From positions 1,352,730 to 1,416,729 of the forward strand of contig NZ_KE650771.1 in assembly GCF_000447295.1 (NCBI RefSeq): a stretch of DNA of 64,000 nt, read 5' to 3'. Shown one piece after another: positions 27,062 to 35,570 of this stretch. A model generated the notes under the pieces. The model was not told where the DNA came from and did not search any database. It worked only from the letters and a program-made list of their open reading frames with translations. A program made the position numbers and the translations under genes. Within the stretch, counting starts at the first letter, position 1, and each line of letters starts with the position of its first letter. This DNA is from Fischerella sp. PCC 9431 (GTDB lineage: Bacteria; Cyanobacteriota; Cyanobacteriia; Cyanobacteriales; Nostocaceae).

Positions 27062-27787
27062 TCACTTATAATTTACAATCCGGGCAAAACTTGCAGGTTC
27101 TAAACTTGCTCCTCCCACTAACACGCCATTAATTTCTGGCTGGGCCATAATCTCATCAATATTATTCGGTTTGACTGAACCGCCATATTGAATTGGGACA
27201 TCAGGATTTTTTAATTGCTTGCGAATAACGCCGATGACGCGATTGGCTTCACTGGTTTCACAGGTATCACCAGTACCAATTGCCCAAATGGGTTCGTAAG
27301 CAATCACTAAATTTGTTTGATCAACATTCACTAGACCTTTTTCTAGCTGGCTGATAATTAGCGATTCTGTTTCCCCAGCATCTCGTTGTTGTTTTGTTTC
27401 GCCTACACATAAAATCGGGGTCAAACCATTCTTTTGAGCAGCTTTGAGGCGTAAATTGACGGTTTCATCCGTTTCCCCAAAATACTGCCGTCGTTCACTA
27501 TGACCGACAATTACATATCGTATTCCTATTTCTTGTAACATCGGCCCGGAAATTTCACCCGTATAGGCACCATTTTCTTCCCAATGGACATTTTGCGCCC
27601 CCAGTTGTACACGGCTACCATGCAAACTCTTAGATAAAAGATTTAAATCAGTGAAGGGGACGCACAATACCACTTCTCTGTCTAGGGGAGTCTCTTCTAA
27701 GACAGGCAGAAATCCTTGTAAAAACTCTTGGGACTCTGCCTGAGTTTTGTACATTTTCCAGTTTCCGGCAATTACTATTTTCCGCAC
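27062..27787 (-). CDS. tpiA: Triosephosphate isomerase
   Basis: About 241 residues from a GTG start at 27787, giving the family N-terminus (V/M)[14 protein letters not shown]. An upstream ATG at 27832 would add 15 residues with no family match. It interconverts glyceraldehyde 3-phosphate and dihydroxyacetone phosphate in glycolysis and the Calvin cycle. Catalytic residues are visible: Lys in GNWKMYK, His in [10 protein letters not shown] and Glu in [13 protein letters not shown]; the phosphate loop is VLVGGASL. It precedes folP by 43 bp. Confidence 0.95.
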   Translation of the reverse strand: MRKIVIAGNWKMYKTQAESQEFLQGFLPVLEETPLDREVVLCVPFTDLNLLSKSLHGSRVQLGAQNVHWEENGAYTGEISGPMLQEIGIRYVIVGHSERRQYFGETDETVNLRLKAAQKNGLTPILCVGETKQQRDAGETESLIISQLEKGLVNVDQTNLVIAYEPIWAIGTGDTCETSEANRVIGVIRKQLKNPDVPIQYGGSVKPNNIDEIMAQPEINGVLVGGASLEPASFARIVNYK

Positions 27788-27828
27788 AGGTGATTTCGTC
27801 AAGCTCAAAACTATACACAATGCAATCT

Positions 27829-28167
27829 TCACTCTAGAACATTTTGGGTAACAAAGGCTCTAGTTAATTCTTTAAAAAGTAACTTAACTGATCTAAGGCA
27901 AGTGCGCGATCGCATTAACTTAACTGGTTTACCTGTTGCTTTTTCAGCATCTAAGAAGTTTCCTAATGTTTTACCAATCTCATTTTTGAGGCCAACACGT
28001 CGCGGTTCAATCCTGGTAAAAACCCACTGCCACAAAGCTTGGCGGTGGTATAATAGCGAACTACCCATGACTCGTGATCGACTCACATCTCCTGAAACTT
28101 CCATTGATGGAGCTAAACCAAGACTTTTTTGAAAACGTCTTAGTGAGATGTGACAGACATCCCACAA
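27829..28167 (-). CDS. Hypothetical protein, unrecognised
   Basis: A 112-residue minus-strand ORF between tpiA and the porin promoter. The interior segment [19 protein letters not shown], then [22 protein letters not shown], has amphipathic, protein-like composition with few rare residues. This is why I list it. A plus-strand ORF at 27902-28132 overlaps it and looks less natural. I recognise no family, membrane span or motif. It may be a degraded gene or an internal start (ATG near residue 34, [10 protein letters not shown]). Confidence 0.35.
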   Translation of the reverse strand: MWDVCHISLRRFQKSLGLAPSMEVSGDVSRSRVMGSSLLYHRQALWQWVFTRIEPRRVGLKNEIGKTLGNFLDAEKATGKPVKLMRSRTCLRSVKLLFKELTRAFVTQNVLE

Positions 28168-28382
28168 CCGAATTGAAGTGTTTAGACTACCACTTGCTAG
28201 AGTTTGACCATCAAGAATAATAATTTTTCTATAGTAATCATAGAAACTATAAATCTTAACTAGTGTTAATTAGTCCTAAAAATAGTATTTACTATAATTT
28301 AATACATCTGAATAAACATTCATTGCTGTTAAATACAGCAACATTAATATTCATAATTTCCATATTTCTGTGAGGAGTTGTC

Positions 28383-30323
28383 ATGTCTAAATATCTGCTA
28401 GCCTCTTCTGGTGGAGCGGGTTTGTTGTACTTATTTTTGGGATTGTTACCAGTGCAAGCCCTAACTAATTTTGAGGTTACAGATACCAAAATAGTACAAA
28501 AATCTCCCGAAAAATTAGTAATTGCGAAGAGTAAGAACACGCATGAAATAATCACAGATAATGGCAGTGTTCTATCTCATAATATAAAAAATAAAATAAT
28601 CATAGCTAATGACAATAAACAAGATGCATCGGTTTCAACCCAGAAGCAAGAATATAAAAATCCAGAATTAAACTCTGCTCCTAATTCTTCATCACAATTT
28701 CCTCCAAAATCTGGAACCCCATCTCAGACATCAGACAAAATCGCCCAAGTTACATCTGTCTCACAATTGTCTGATGTCCAACCAACAGACTGGGCTTTCC
28801 AAGCATTACAATCTTTGGTTGAGCGTTACGGTTGTATTGCTGGGTATCCCAATGGTACCTATCGGGGTAATCGCCCGATGACTCGCTATGAATTTGCTGC
28901 TGGTTTAAATGCTTGTCTTGATCGAGTCAATGAAATAATTGCTACGGCTACTACCAATTTGGTAACAAAAGAAGATTTAGTCACTTTACAGAGATTGCAA
29001 GAAGAATTTGCTGCGGAATTGGCAGCACTACGGGGTCGAGTAGATACACTGGAAGCTCACACAGCAGAACTCGAAGCAAATCAGTTTTCTACAACTACCA
29101 AACTCAGTGGTGAGGTAATTGTGGCAGCGATTGGTGCTACAGGCGGTTCTCCAGATAACGATGACTCTAATATTATCTTGACAAATAGAGTACGGTTAAA
29201 TCTCAACACCAGCTTTACAGGTAAAGATTTACTCATCACTGGTTTACAATCTCATAACTTTTTGGGCGGTGTAGATGGTCGCGGTAGCGTGCAAGAATCT
29301 TTGGGATTAGCTTCGCCCATACTTAGCGCTAGTAGCGCCCGTACTAGTTTTGAGCCTCAGTTTCCTGGTCTTGACGTTAAAACTTTATCAGATGTCGGTG
29401 CTAATGATGTTGAGCTTTACAAATTGCTTTATATCTTTCCGGTTGCTGATAAATTAACTTTGTTTGCTGGAACTGCGGCGGAAGTTTCAGATGCTTTTCC
29501 TACGATTACACCTTTTTATGGTGAAGGACAAGAGTCAATTTCTCGCTTTGGCAACTTGAACCCTGTTGTACGTGTCTCCGGTGGTACTTCTGGTTCTGGT
29601 TTGGCTTCTGCTGTCGGATTTATTTTTAATATTTCTGACCAGTTGGACTTAAGAGCTTTATACGGTAGCGTCAATGCTAACATTCCTCAAAATGCTCCAG
29701 ACATCCTACCAGGAGTTTCTGGGACACCTTTAGGATCTGGTTTTTTTGGTGGTAGTAGCGTTATCGCCACACAATTAACCTTTAGACCGACTAGTTCTAT
29801 AGATATTGGTCTTAACTATGCCAATAGTTATCACGAAATCAATATCTTGGGTACAGGATTAACTAGTAGTGACATTGGCGCTTTAGCTAATGTCTCACTG
29901 GGAACACCAGTTAAACTTAATTCTTTTGGTGGGACAGTAACTTGGCGTTTTTCTCCAAAAATTGCTTTATCTGGTTACGGTGCAGCAATCTTTGTGGATG
30001 ATTCCGCGCGTAATGTCGATGCTTCTACGACCTTCACTAGTTGGATGGTAGGGCTTCACTTTAATGATTTATTCCACCAAGGAAATAACGCAGGTATTTT
30101 GTTTGGACAGCCACTATACCGGACTTCTGCTGATGGTGATGCTGAACTTGCCTCTACAGGTGTCGATCGCGCCACTCCTTATCATTTAGAAGCTTATTAT
30201 CGCTTCAAAGTAAATGATAATATCAGCATTACTCCTGGGGCTTTTGTGTTATTCAACCCTGAAGGTGACAGCAGAAACGATACAACAACTGTTGGTGTGC
30301 TTCGTACTACTTTCACTTTTTAA
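28383..30323 (+). CDS. SLH-domain outer-membrane porin (OprB type)
   Basis: A 646-residue protein with a signal peptide (about residues 1-26, ending LPVQA). A Ser/Thr/Lys-rich linker follows to about 120. One SLH domain (about 128-190, DVQPTDWAFQALQSLVERYG and PMTRYEFAAGLNACLD) anchors it to the wall. A coiled coil (about 193-235) leads to a C-terminal beta-barrel of about 400 residues ending in an aromatic strand (TVGVLRTTFTF). These porins form the main cyanobacterial outer-membrane channels; many are annotated for carbohydrate or iron uptake, which sequence alone cannot settle. TGAGGAGTTGTC precedes the ATG. It is monocistronic. Confidence 0.92.
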   Translation: MSKYLLASSGGAGLLYLFLGLLPVQALTNFEVTDTKIVQKSPEKLVIAKSKNTHEIITDNGSVLSHNIKNKIIIANDNKQDASVSTQKQEYKNPELNSAPNSSSQFPPKSGTPSQTSDKIAQVTSVSQLSDVQPTDWAFQALQSLVERYGCIAGYPNGTYRGNRPMTRYEFAAGLNACLDRVNEIIATATTNLVTKEDLVTLQRLQEEFAAELAALRGRVDTLEAHTAELEANQFSTTTKLSGEVIVAAIGATGGSPDNDDSNIILTNRVRLNLNTSFTGKDLLITGLQSHNFLGGVDGRGSVQESLGLASPILSASSARTSFEPQFPGLDVKTLSDVGANDVELYKLLYIFPVADKLTLFAGTAAEVSDAFPTITPFYGEGQESISRFGNLNPVVRVSGGTSGSGLASAVGFIFNISDQLDLRALYGSVNANIPQNAPDILPGVSGTPLGSGFFGGSSVIATQLTFRPTSSIDIGLNYANSYHEINILGTGLTSSDIGALANVSLGTPVKLNSFGGTVTWRFSPKIALSGYGAAIFVDDSARNVDASTTFTSWMVGLHFNDLFHQGNNAGILFGQPLYRTSADGDAELASTGVDRATPYHLEAYYRFKVNDNISITPGAFVLFNPEGDSRNDTTTVGVLRTTFTF

Positions 30324-30368
30324 CAGTTAACAGTTATCAGTTATCAGTTATCAGTTGTCAGTTATCAG
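30324..30368. repeat. Heptamer repeats (CAGTTAT)
   Basis: Tandem copies of CAGTTAT/CAGTTGT directly after the porin stop and before the dnaX stop; STRR type, same unit as at 23265-23308. Confidence 0.85.
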
Positions 30369-30377
30369 TCAAGTTGG

Positions 30378-33356
30378 TTAAAACTCATCATCTGTTTCTG
30401 CTTCGTTTTCCCAATCTGAAGTAGTGTTAGAGTCGGTAACTTCTACTACATCATCTGCAAAGCGAATAATTTCCCCATCAAAAAATTGTGCCAGACGTTG
30501 AGCTGCGATCGCTCCTTCATCACTTTCCCAATTAGGTGGTGACATCTGAGGTTGTGAGGTGGGTAAAGTTGGCGTTGCAGCAGTAGTTGTTACCGATTCT
30601 GTTTTTGTAATTACTGGTTTGACTGGTTGGTGATTTTCAGTTACAGGTGGTTGTGGTTGTTGGTTGTAACTAGATGGAAAGGGCTGATGAGCTTGAGGGG
30701 TATTATTTTGAGGAATATCTTTTTTTTCACTACTGGGTGAGGCTTTTGCTTGGTTTGGAACCAAACTCACCTTATATTTTTGCTGAAAAACCTTTACAAA
30801 AGCGGCTTCTACATCAGCTAATTTACCTTGACCAAGTTTGATCAGTTTTGGTGGTACACCTACAACCGCAACACCATCACCCATACTTAATAAACGTCCG
30901 TGCTGATTCAAGAGTGCTTTCGCAGGTATTGGCAAAGATTCCACTATTTTTTGCCAAGTTCCTTCCAATGATTCTTCACCGGGAGATGGAGAGGTGGGGG
31001 GTGTGCTTGGAGTGCTTGGAGTCGGGGAAGAAGACGCGGGAAGTGGGAGAGATGGTGACGCTGAGGGTGTTTTATCTAAATTCACCGCGTCACCATGTCC
31101 CCGCGTCACCGCGTCACCATGTCCCCGCGTCACCGCGTCACCATGTCCCCGCGTCACCGCATCATCATGTCCCCGCGTCGCCGCGTCACTATGTCCCCGC
31201 GTCCCCGCATCACTATGTCCCTGCGTCACCTTACCGTTAGATACTGGGGAAGTTGGGATCGAAGGAGTTGATGATCCTGCGGGTGCTGGACGATTTGTTG
31301 TTGCTGGCTGAGTATTAATAAGAGTTGCTGAAGGTAGTAATCCCAGTAATGTGACCTCTAACCACAAGCGCGGTTGGGTGGTGTTTTTCAGTTGCACCTC
31401 AGCAGTTCGCAGGTGTTGTTGTCCTTGTAAAATTGTGCTGATATCTAACTGTTGAGCAGAATTAACAAGTGCTTGCCAAGTTTGGGGAGTACAAGCAACC
31501 AAGTTTTGACGGTTAGGTGCTGTTTTGGCTATGAGTAAATCGCGATAAAAAGCGGCCAGGTTTTGGAGAATAATGAGAGGTTCTCGACCACGATCTAGAA
31601 TTTGACGAGTACAATCAAGAACTGCTTCGGGATTGTCTGTGGCGATCGCACTCAAAAGTGTCAGCAAGTCTTTTTCACTGACTGATCCTACCAAATCCCA
31701 CACTCGATCCGGCGTCACTTCCCCTGATAATAAACTTAGTTGATCAAGTAAACTTTCAGCATCCCGCAATCCTCCCTGAGCAATTTGAGCTACAAGCGTA
31801 ATCGCTTCCGAATTAATATTAATGTTTTCTTTAATAGCAATAGTACTTAAATGCTCCACCATTGCTTCTAAAGGTATCCGACGAAAATCAAACCTTTGAC
31901 ACCGGGAAATAATTGTTGGTAGTACCCTTTGTGGGTCTGTTGTTGCCAGGACAAAGACTACGTGCTTAGGTGGTTCTTCTAGGGTCTTTAGTAGCGCATT
32001 AAACGCTGCTGTACTGAGCATATGACAATTATGCACCAGCAGTCCATTAGCAACAAAGTTGTGATTGTCTGCTACTTCAATATCATAAACTCGCTCAACC
32101 CCAGCGAGGCTGACAGATTCGACCGTTTCCAAATTTGTAGTCCATTGAAGGGATGGAATACTGTTTGAGGTCTGCCAACCATTTTCTACTGGCATCTGCG
32201 CCCATCCATATGTACCAGTATGTTTTGCCAGTGTTACGCCTGGTGTAAAATCTTGCTGCTCCTGGATAACCGAAAGCTGTAAGCCAACTGGCAATAATTT
32301 GATTTTCTTCTGAAGAGTATCCTTCTGTATGAAATTGGATTTGTGGACTTCCTTGTGGAGTGAGACTGAGAGATCCATCATCCATGTACCACCAAGCAAG
32401 TCCTTCTGGAGTGACCTGATTGAGCCAGTCCATAGAGACGAGTTTTTTATCCCCATTTGGCTTGACGATATCAAAGACATCTTTAAGTTGGGGATGGCAG
32501 CATGTGTTACATGTGACTGATGTTTTACCGTATCCCTTGTTAGGTGAAAGTCGTAATTTTGGTTGCAGTTCTTGAAGACAAGAGACCTTGTATTCCAGCC
32601 ATTGTTGCTGGCTTTCTGCGTGTGTCCAAGCCAACCTAGGGAATCTACTGTATTGATTTGGGTAGTAAATGGGAGTACCACATCCGCATTCACAGGGGAC
32701 AGTATCCTCATTCCTTCTTTTACGTCTTTTGCTGCTATCCATCCCCTATCTGTCTTAATTAGATGATTGCCAGTACATCTGATTTCGCAGCTAGTTGTCC
32801 TAATCAGTAAGGTTTGACGTTCGCCCCGATCTAGCCAGCGAATAACTTTTTTATACTCCCATTGTCCTGTAGAGTCGTTATAACTGAGTACTTTTTTTCC
32901 TTTAATTTTAGGATTATCAATTCTGATCAATCCCTTATCAGTCAATACTAAAGAATCTCCTGTCAGACACTCATCGACCACATACACTTTATAACGACAT
33001 TGCACAGGGGCAAATTGCGCCCTTTCGATCATCTCTCTGATGTTGTCTACGCCTGTGTTGCTGGCAGCGTCTATTTCAATTACATCTAAAGAATAACCTT
33101 TAGCAATCCCCTGACAAACATCACATACACCACAGGGTTCAGCTGTCGGTTTGTCACTTTTAAGACAATTGAGTGATTTAGCTAAAATGCGGGCGCTGGA
33201 GGTTTTACCTGTACCTCTTGGCCCTGTAAATAAATAGGCTGGTGCAATTTTGGACACACGAATCGCATTAGTGAGAGTTGTCGCGATCGCTTCTTGTCCC
33301 ACTAATTCAGCAAAACTCTTTGGGCGGTACTTATGGTGCAGAGGTTCGTAAAACAT
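30378..33356 (-). CDS. dnaX: DNA polymerase III gamma/tau subunit, intein-containing precursor
   Basis: Clamp-loader ATPase subunit. From ATG 33356 (MFYEPLHHKYRPKSFAEL, the usual cyanobacterial start) the precursor is 992 residues, of which 314 are an intein; the spliced product would be 678. The frame is open to 33488, but that 44-residue extension is low-complexity and overlaps repeats. Walker A TGPRGTGKTS is at about residues 44-53, and a zinc-binding Cys cluster (C-x2-C) follows. Walker B DECH is split by the intein between Glu and Cys. The rejoined part continues CHMLSTAAFNALLKTLEEPP, sensor 1 LATTDPQRVLPTIISRCQRF. The tau-specific region is Pro/Ser-rich and carries a 24-bp repeat (31082-31230). 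Confidence 0.93.
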   Translation of the reverse strand: MFYEPLHHKYRPKSFAELVGQEAIATTLTNAIRVSKIAPAYLFTGPRGTGKTSSARILAKSLNCLKSDKPTAEPCGVCDVCQGIAKGYSLDVIEIDAASNTGVDNIREMIERAQFAPVQCRYKVYVVDECLTGDSLVLTDKGLIRIDNPKIKGKKVLSYNDSTGQWEYKKVIRWLDRGERQTLLIRTTSCEIRCTGNHLIKTDRGWIAAKDVKEGMRILSPVNADVVLPFTTQINTVDSLGWLGHTQKASNNGWNTRSLVFKNCNQNYDFHLTRDTVKHQSHVTHAAIPNLKMSLISSSQMGIKNSSLWTGSIRSLQKDLLGGTWMMDLSVSLHKEVHKSNFIQKDTLQKKIKLLPVGLQLSVIQEQQDFTPGVTLAKHTGTYGWAQMPVENGWQTSNSIPSLQWTTNLETVESVSLAGVERVYDIEVADNHNFVANGLLVHNCHMLSTAAFNALLKTLEEPPKHVVFVLATTDPQRVLPTIISRCQRFDFRRIPLEAMVEHLSTIAIKENININSEAITLVAQIAQGGLRDAESLLDQLSLLSGEVTPDRVWDLVGSVSEKDLLTLLSAIATDNPEAVLDCTRQILDRGREPLIILQNLAAFYRDLLIAKTAPNRQNLVACTPQTWQALVNSAQQLDISTILQGQQHLRTAEVQLKNTTQPRLWLEVTLLGLLPSATLINTQPATTNRPAPAGSSTPSIPTSPVSNGKVTQGHSDAGTRGHSDAATRGHDDAVTRGHGDAVTRGHGDAVTRGHGDAVNLDKTPSASPSLPLPASSSPTPSTPSTPPTSPSPGEESLEGTWQKIVESLPIPAKALLNQHGRLLSMGDGVAVVGVPPKLIKLGQGKLADVEAAFVKVFQQKYKVSLVPNQAKASPSSEKKDIPQNNTPQAHQPFPSSYNQQPQPPVTENHQPVKPVITKTESVTTTAATPTLPTSQPQMSPPNWESDEGAIAAQRLAQFFDGEIIRFADDVVEVTDSNTTSDWENEAETDDEF
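31082..31230. repeat. Six-copy 24-bp tandem repeat inside dnaX
   Basis: About six units of 24 bp (GTCACCGCGTCACCATGTCC plus CCGC on the plus strand), with the distal units diverged. In dnaX they read as an eight-residue repeat (RGHGDAVT-like). This sits in the flexible linker between the ATPase core and the tau C-terminus, where length changes are probably tolerated. Confidence 0.92.
32028..32969 (-). other. DnaX intein (splicing domain)
   Basis: A 314-residue in-frame insertion, precursor residues 130-443 counted from ATG 33356. Block A starts with Cys1: CLTGDSLVLTDKGLIRIDNP. Block B has the TxxH motif in CTGNHLIKTDRGW. Blocks F and G are RVYDIEVADNHNFV and NGLLVHN, with the penultimate His, terminal Asn and a Cys +1 nucleophile. 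All residues needed for standard splicing are present, so it is expected to excise itself. A DnaX intein is known from Synechocystis sp. PCC 6803. Between blocks B and F the in-frame sequence is not family-like, because another frame encodes an endonuclease there. Confidence 0.93.
32095..32742 (-). CDS. LAGLIDADG_2-type homing endonuclease nested out of frame inside the DnaX intein
   Basis: A 215-residue ORF in the -1 (+2) frame relative to dnaX, lying wholly inside the intein. It starts at ATG 32742, at the end of block B, and stops just before block F; an in-frame TAG lies two codons upstream. The N-terminus has a basic stretch and a CECGCG cysteine cluster. RLAWTHAESQQQWLEYK follows, then LNQVTPEGLAWWYMDDGSLS (LAGLIDADG-like motif), then HTEGYSSEENQIIASWLTAFGYP and a terminal SIPSMDYKFG. 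The order matches the LAGLIDADG_2 family, but the first LAGLIDADG motif is not seen. GGGG directly abuts the ATG, so no properly spaced Shine-Dalgarno is evident. Expression is unproven. Confidence 0.85.
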   Translation of the reverse strand: MDSSKRRKRRNEDTVPCECGCGTPIYYPNQYSRFPRLAWTHAESQQQWLEYKVSCLQELQPKLRLSPNKGYGKTSVTCNTCCHPQLKDVFDIVKPNGDKKLVSMDWLNQVTPEGLAWWYMDDGSLSLTPQGSPQIQFHTEGYSSEENQIIASWLTAFGYPGAARFYTRRNTGKTYWYIWMGADASRKWLADLKQYSIPSMDYKFGNGRICQPRWG

Positions 33357-33499
33357 GGATGGCAATGCCTTGTCTGTTTTGGGAGTCGCACCCAGTCGAG
33401 TTTGGGATTCAATCATTTTAGCTAAAGAAGGGAACAGGGAATGGAAGGGAGAGTGGGGGGACAAGAGAGACAACTTATCAGTTATCAAATTAAACTGGT

Positions 33500-33530
33500 A
33501 ACTGTTAACTGTTAACTGCTAACTGTTAAC
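33500..33530. repeat. Heptamer repeats (AACTGTT)
   Basis: Four tandem AACTGTT/AACTGCT units upstream of dnaX, of STRR type, in the spacer with the divergent conserved gene. Confidence 0.8.
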
Positions 33531-33615
33531 TGATTCATGCCCATCCAAATGCGTAGCGACTGGTCGTAGACATCGCTACAATCTTAGGGTAAACAAAACT
33601 CAGGGGGTGCCGGAG

Positions 33616-34320
33616 ATGCTCAAACGGCTCATTCAATGGTTAAAAAGGTTTTTTCAACGCTTATTGGGCAACCAAAAGGCTCCAGCAGCATTTGGGGGTG
33701 ATCATGTAAAAGAACCACCTCCACCCCTCAGCGATACAGATTTAGAATTTCTGTTCACCGAACTGTTAGAAGGAGTACACCAAGCTAGAGGACAACACTG
33801 GGCGCTGAAGTGGCTACATAATATTGAGCATCGCGTCCCAACAGAACGTTGGATAGAGTGGTTGAATCGCTTTGGTGAAAAATTGCTAGCCTCACCCACT
33901 CCTAATACTGAATTAGCTGCTCGGATGGTGCAATTAGGCGAATTGGAAGTTGGAGAAGTGGGAGATGTTGCTCATAATATTGGGATGCAATTATTGGAAC
34001 GTAATCAAGGAGAACCTGTGTGGGAATATGAAGGTCCAGACGCCCAAATTGGAACCTTTACCTCAGCAGCAGATACTCGTGTAGAAAATTTCCCAAACGA
34101 GCAAGTTTTCCAAGCAACAGATGAAGTCCAAAATCTCCCTGAAGGAGAATTTCAAACCGTAACCTTGGATGAATTGCTGATTCTGATGCAGCAGGATGAG
34201 AATTTACGTTTGATGATTGCTCAACAATTGGGAATTGAAAGTGAAGATCCGCAAATGATTATTCAAGCTTTGATGGATCAATTTCATGCAGCCAATCAAT
34301 CAGGTACAGAACAAGGATAA
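33616..34320 (+). CDS. Conserved cyanobacterial hypothetical protein
   Basis: A 234-residue soluble protein from ATG 33616 (MLKRLIQWLKRFFQRLLG, a basic amphipathic N-terminus). A GTG at 33607 is also in frame. Visible parts are a Pro-rich patch (EPPPPLSDTDLEFLFTELLEGVHQARG), a helical core with RWIEWLNRFGEKLLASP and a C-terminal acidic helix rich in Gln/Glu (LLILMQQDENLRLMIAQQLG). No catalytic motif is seen. The basic helix may bind membrane or nucleic acid; this is inference. It is divergent from dnaX, sharing about 260 bp of promoter region. Confidence 0.75.
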   Translation: MLKRLIQWLKRFFQRLLGNQKAPAAFGGDHVKEPPPPLSDTDLEFLFTELLEGVHQARGQHWALKWLHNIEHRVPTERWIEWLNRFGEKLLASPTPNTELAARMVQLGELEVGEVGDVAHNIGMQLLERNQGEPVWEYEGPDAQIGTFTSAADTRVENFPNEQVFQATDEVQNLPEGEFQTVTLDELLILMQQDENLRLMIAQQLGIESEDPQMIIQALMDQFHAANQSGTEQG

Positions 34321-34733
34321 ACTGTTGCGCTCCCTGTGGGCGCAGTTAAAACATCGTAGTAGAAAACAAGATTTTGTAGGATTTATTTCATACATATTGT
34401 GTACGTAACTCATCAATACTCGCTCAATAGCTAGATTAATATTTGTTGTTTAACTCAATAGTACATAAATACTAAATTAATCCCAGAGCAAATGTCAAAG
34501 CCTTTGAAAAATACTTAGCATTTTGTAATTTTTATCCAAATCAGGACTTACGCAAGTGTCACAACAAATAAAAATTTTTTGCTTGTAGTAAGGGCTTTAG
34601 CCCTTATTTTGAGGACTAAAGTCCTCACTACGAACTTAAATAAAATGCTTTGGTGTTCCTGCTAACAAAGGCGTTTCCAAACCATAACTTCGCGAATCCA
34701 TTTAATTTTTCCGAATCACTTAACTGTTGACAG
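34321..34733. other. Spacer with a dispersed palindromic element
   Basis: 413 bp between convergent genes. It holds a two-hairpin element at 34583-34636 also present at 46081-46132. No gene or RNA is supported. Confidence 0.55.
34583..34636. repeat. Dispersed two-hairpin repeat (GTAGTAAGG ... ACTACGAACTT)
   Basis: Reads TTGTAGTAAGGGCTTTAGCC, then GAGGACTAAAGTCCTCACTA ending CGAACTT. Two adjacent palindromes lie within an outer inverted repeat GTAGT / ACTAC. A close copy is at 46081-46132. Confidence 0.85.
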
Positions 34734-35285
34734 TTAACAATTACTGCTTACTTCTTGCTCGTGTGACTTAGCCATAGAGTTAGTTTGTGATTCTTGGCGG
34801 ATAACACTAATACCACCATCCGCCTCCATAAATGCTCTTTTGACATCTTTGAGAGATTCTACGCCTTGCTGACGTAACTGGCTCATCAATTCCTGTTCAG
34901 TAATTAATTCCCGTTTCAGGTGACGCTCAATAATGCGACCATTTTTGACTAGCAGCAGTGGTGGTGGATTTAAAAAGCGCTGAAAATGGGGAAATCTATA
35001 CCCCAACCAGTTTAAAAAATAACTCCAAAATATCACAGTTCCAACTAGAATAGCGCCTTCTGTAATTGAAGTATAATTGCTAGCCATTGCATTTTGAGCT
35101 GCTTCTGCAAACAGCACAACTACAAGTAAATCAGCAATACCCAGGGTTCCTAATTGTCGGCTAGGGAGCAAGCGTAATACCGAAAATAACGCTAAGTAAA
35201 CAATCGAACCACGTATAATCAGTTCAGCAATAGAAATGCTAGGAATAAACATTTCTTGCCAATTAATGTGAAACCATATATCCAT
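34734..35285 (-). CDS. DUF421 family membrane protein (YetF-like)
   Basis: A 183-residue protein. Three N-terminal spans (about residues 18-35, 48-70 and 76-95) include LLPSRQLGTLGIADLLVVVLFAEAAQNAM, the DUF421 signature. The C-terminal cytoplasmic YetF domain holds LLVKNGRIIERHLKRELITEQELMSQLRQQGVESLKDVKRAFMEADGGISVI. Bacillus relatives affect sporulation and spore coat properties; the cyanobacterial role is unknown. It stands alone between spacers. Length and motifs are complete. Confidence 0.9.
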   Translation of the reverse strand: MDIWFHINWQEMFIPSISIAELIIRGSIVYLALFSVLRLLPSRQLGTLGIADLLVVVLFAEAAQNAMASNYTSITEGAILVGTVIFWSYFLNWLGYRFPHFQRFLNPPPLLLVKNGRIIERHLKRELITEQELMSQLRQQGVESLKDVKRAFMEADGGISVIRQESQTNSMAKSHEQEVSSNC

Positions 35286-35509
35286 TAGAGTTTTTATTTA
35301 TTTACTAATATTGAGATCTTCTATTACTTAGTAAAAGCAAAAATTCCAAGTATCGCAAAACCCATAGGACTGATATATCTACTAACTAAAGTAGTAAAAC
35401 TGTGATTTATAGAGAGTATTTATTTTCGCCATCATATCTCCCACAGTGACTTGTGGGCGAGTGATTTTTTAGTGCGATAAGATTTATCGAACTTGTGTTG
35501 CTAAAAATA

Positions 35510-35530
35510 AAACCAGGTATAACCTGGTTT
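35510..35530 (-). terminator. Intrinsic terminator of aqpZ
   Basis: Stem AAACCAGGT / ACCTGGTTT with a 3-nt loop, 40 bp past the aqpZ stop. On the minus strand it is followed by TATTTTTAGC. Confidence 0.75.
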
Positions 35531-35570
35531 CAAACTTTGAACGATCGCATCAAAATTAATTAAATTTAAG

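Noticed and set aside
30848-31311. Plus-strand ORFs with HHVPASPR repeats
   Set aside because: Antisense readings of the 24-bp repeat within dnaX.
32095-32742. Single sequencing frameshift as the explanation of the nested endonuclease
   Set aside because: A single indel would break dnaX downstream, yet the dnaX frame is open across both splice junctions. Two compensating indels remain possible and are listed under the finding.
33357-33488. 44-residue N-terminal extension of DnaX
   Set aside because: Low-complexity (SPHSPFHSLFPS), overlaps repeat DNA, and the family starts at MFYEPLHHKYRP.
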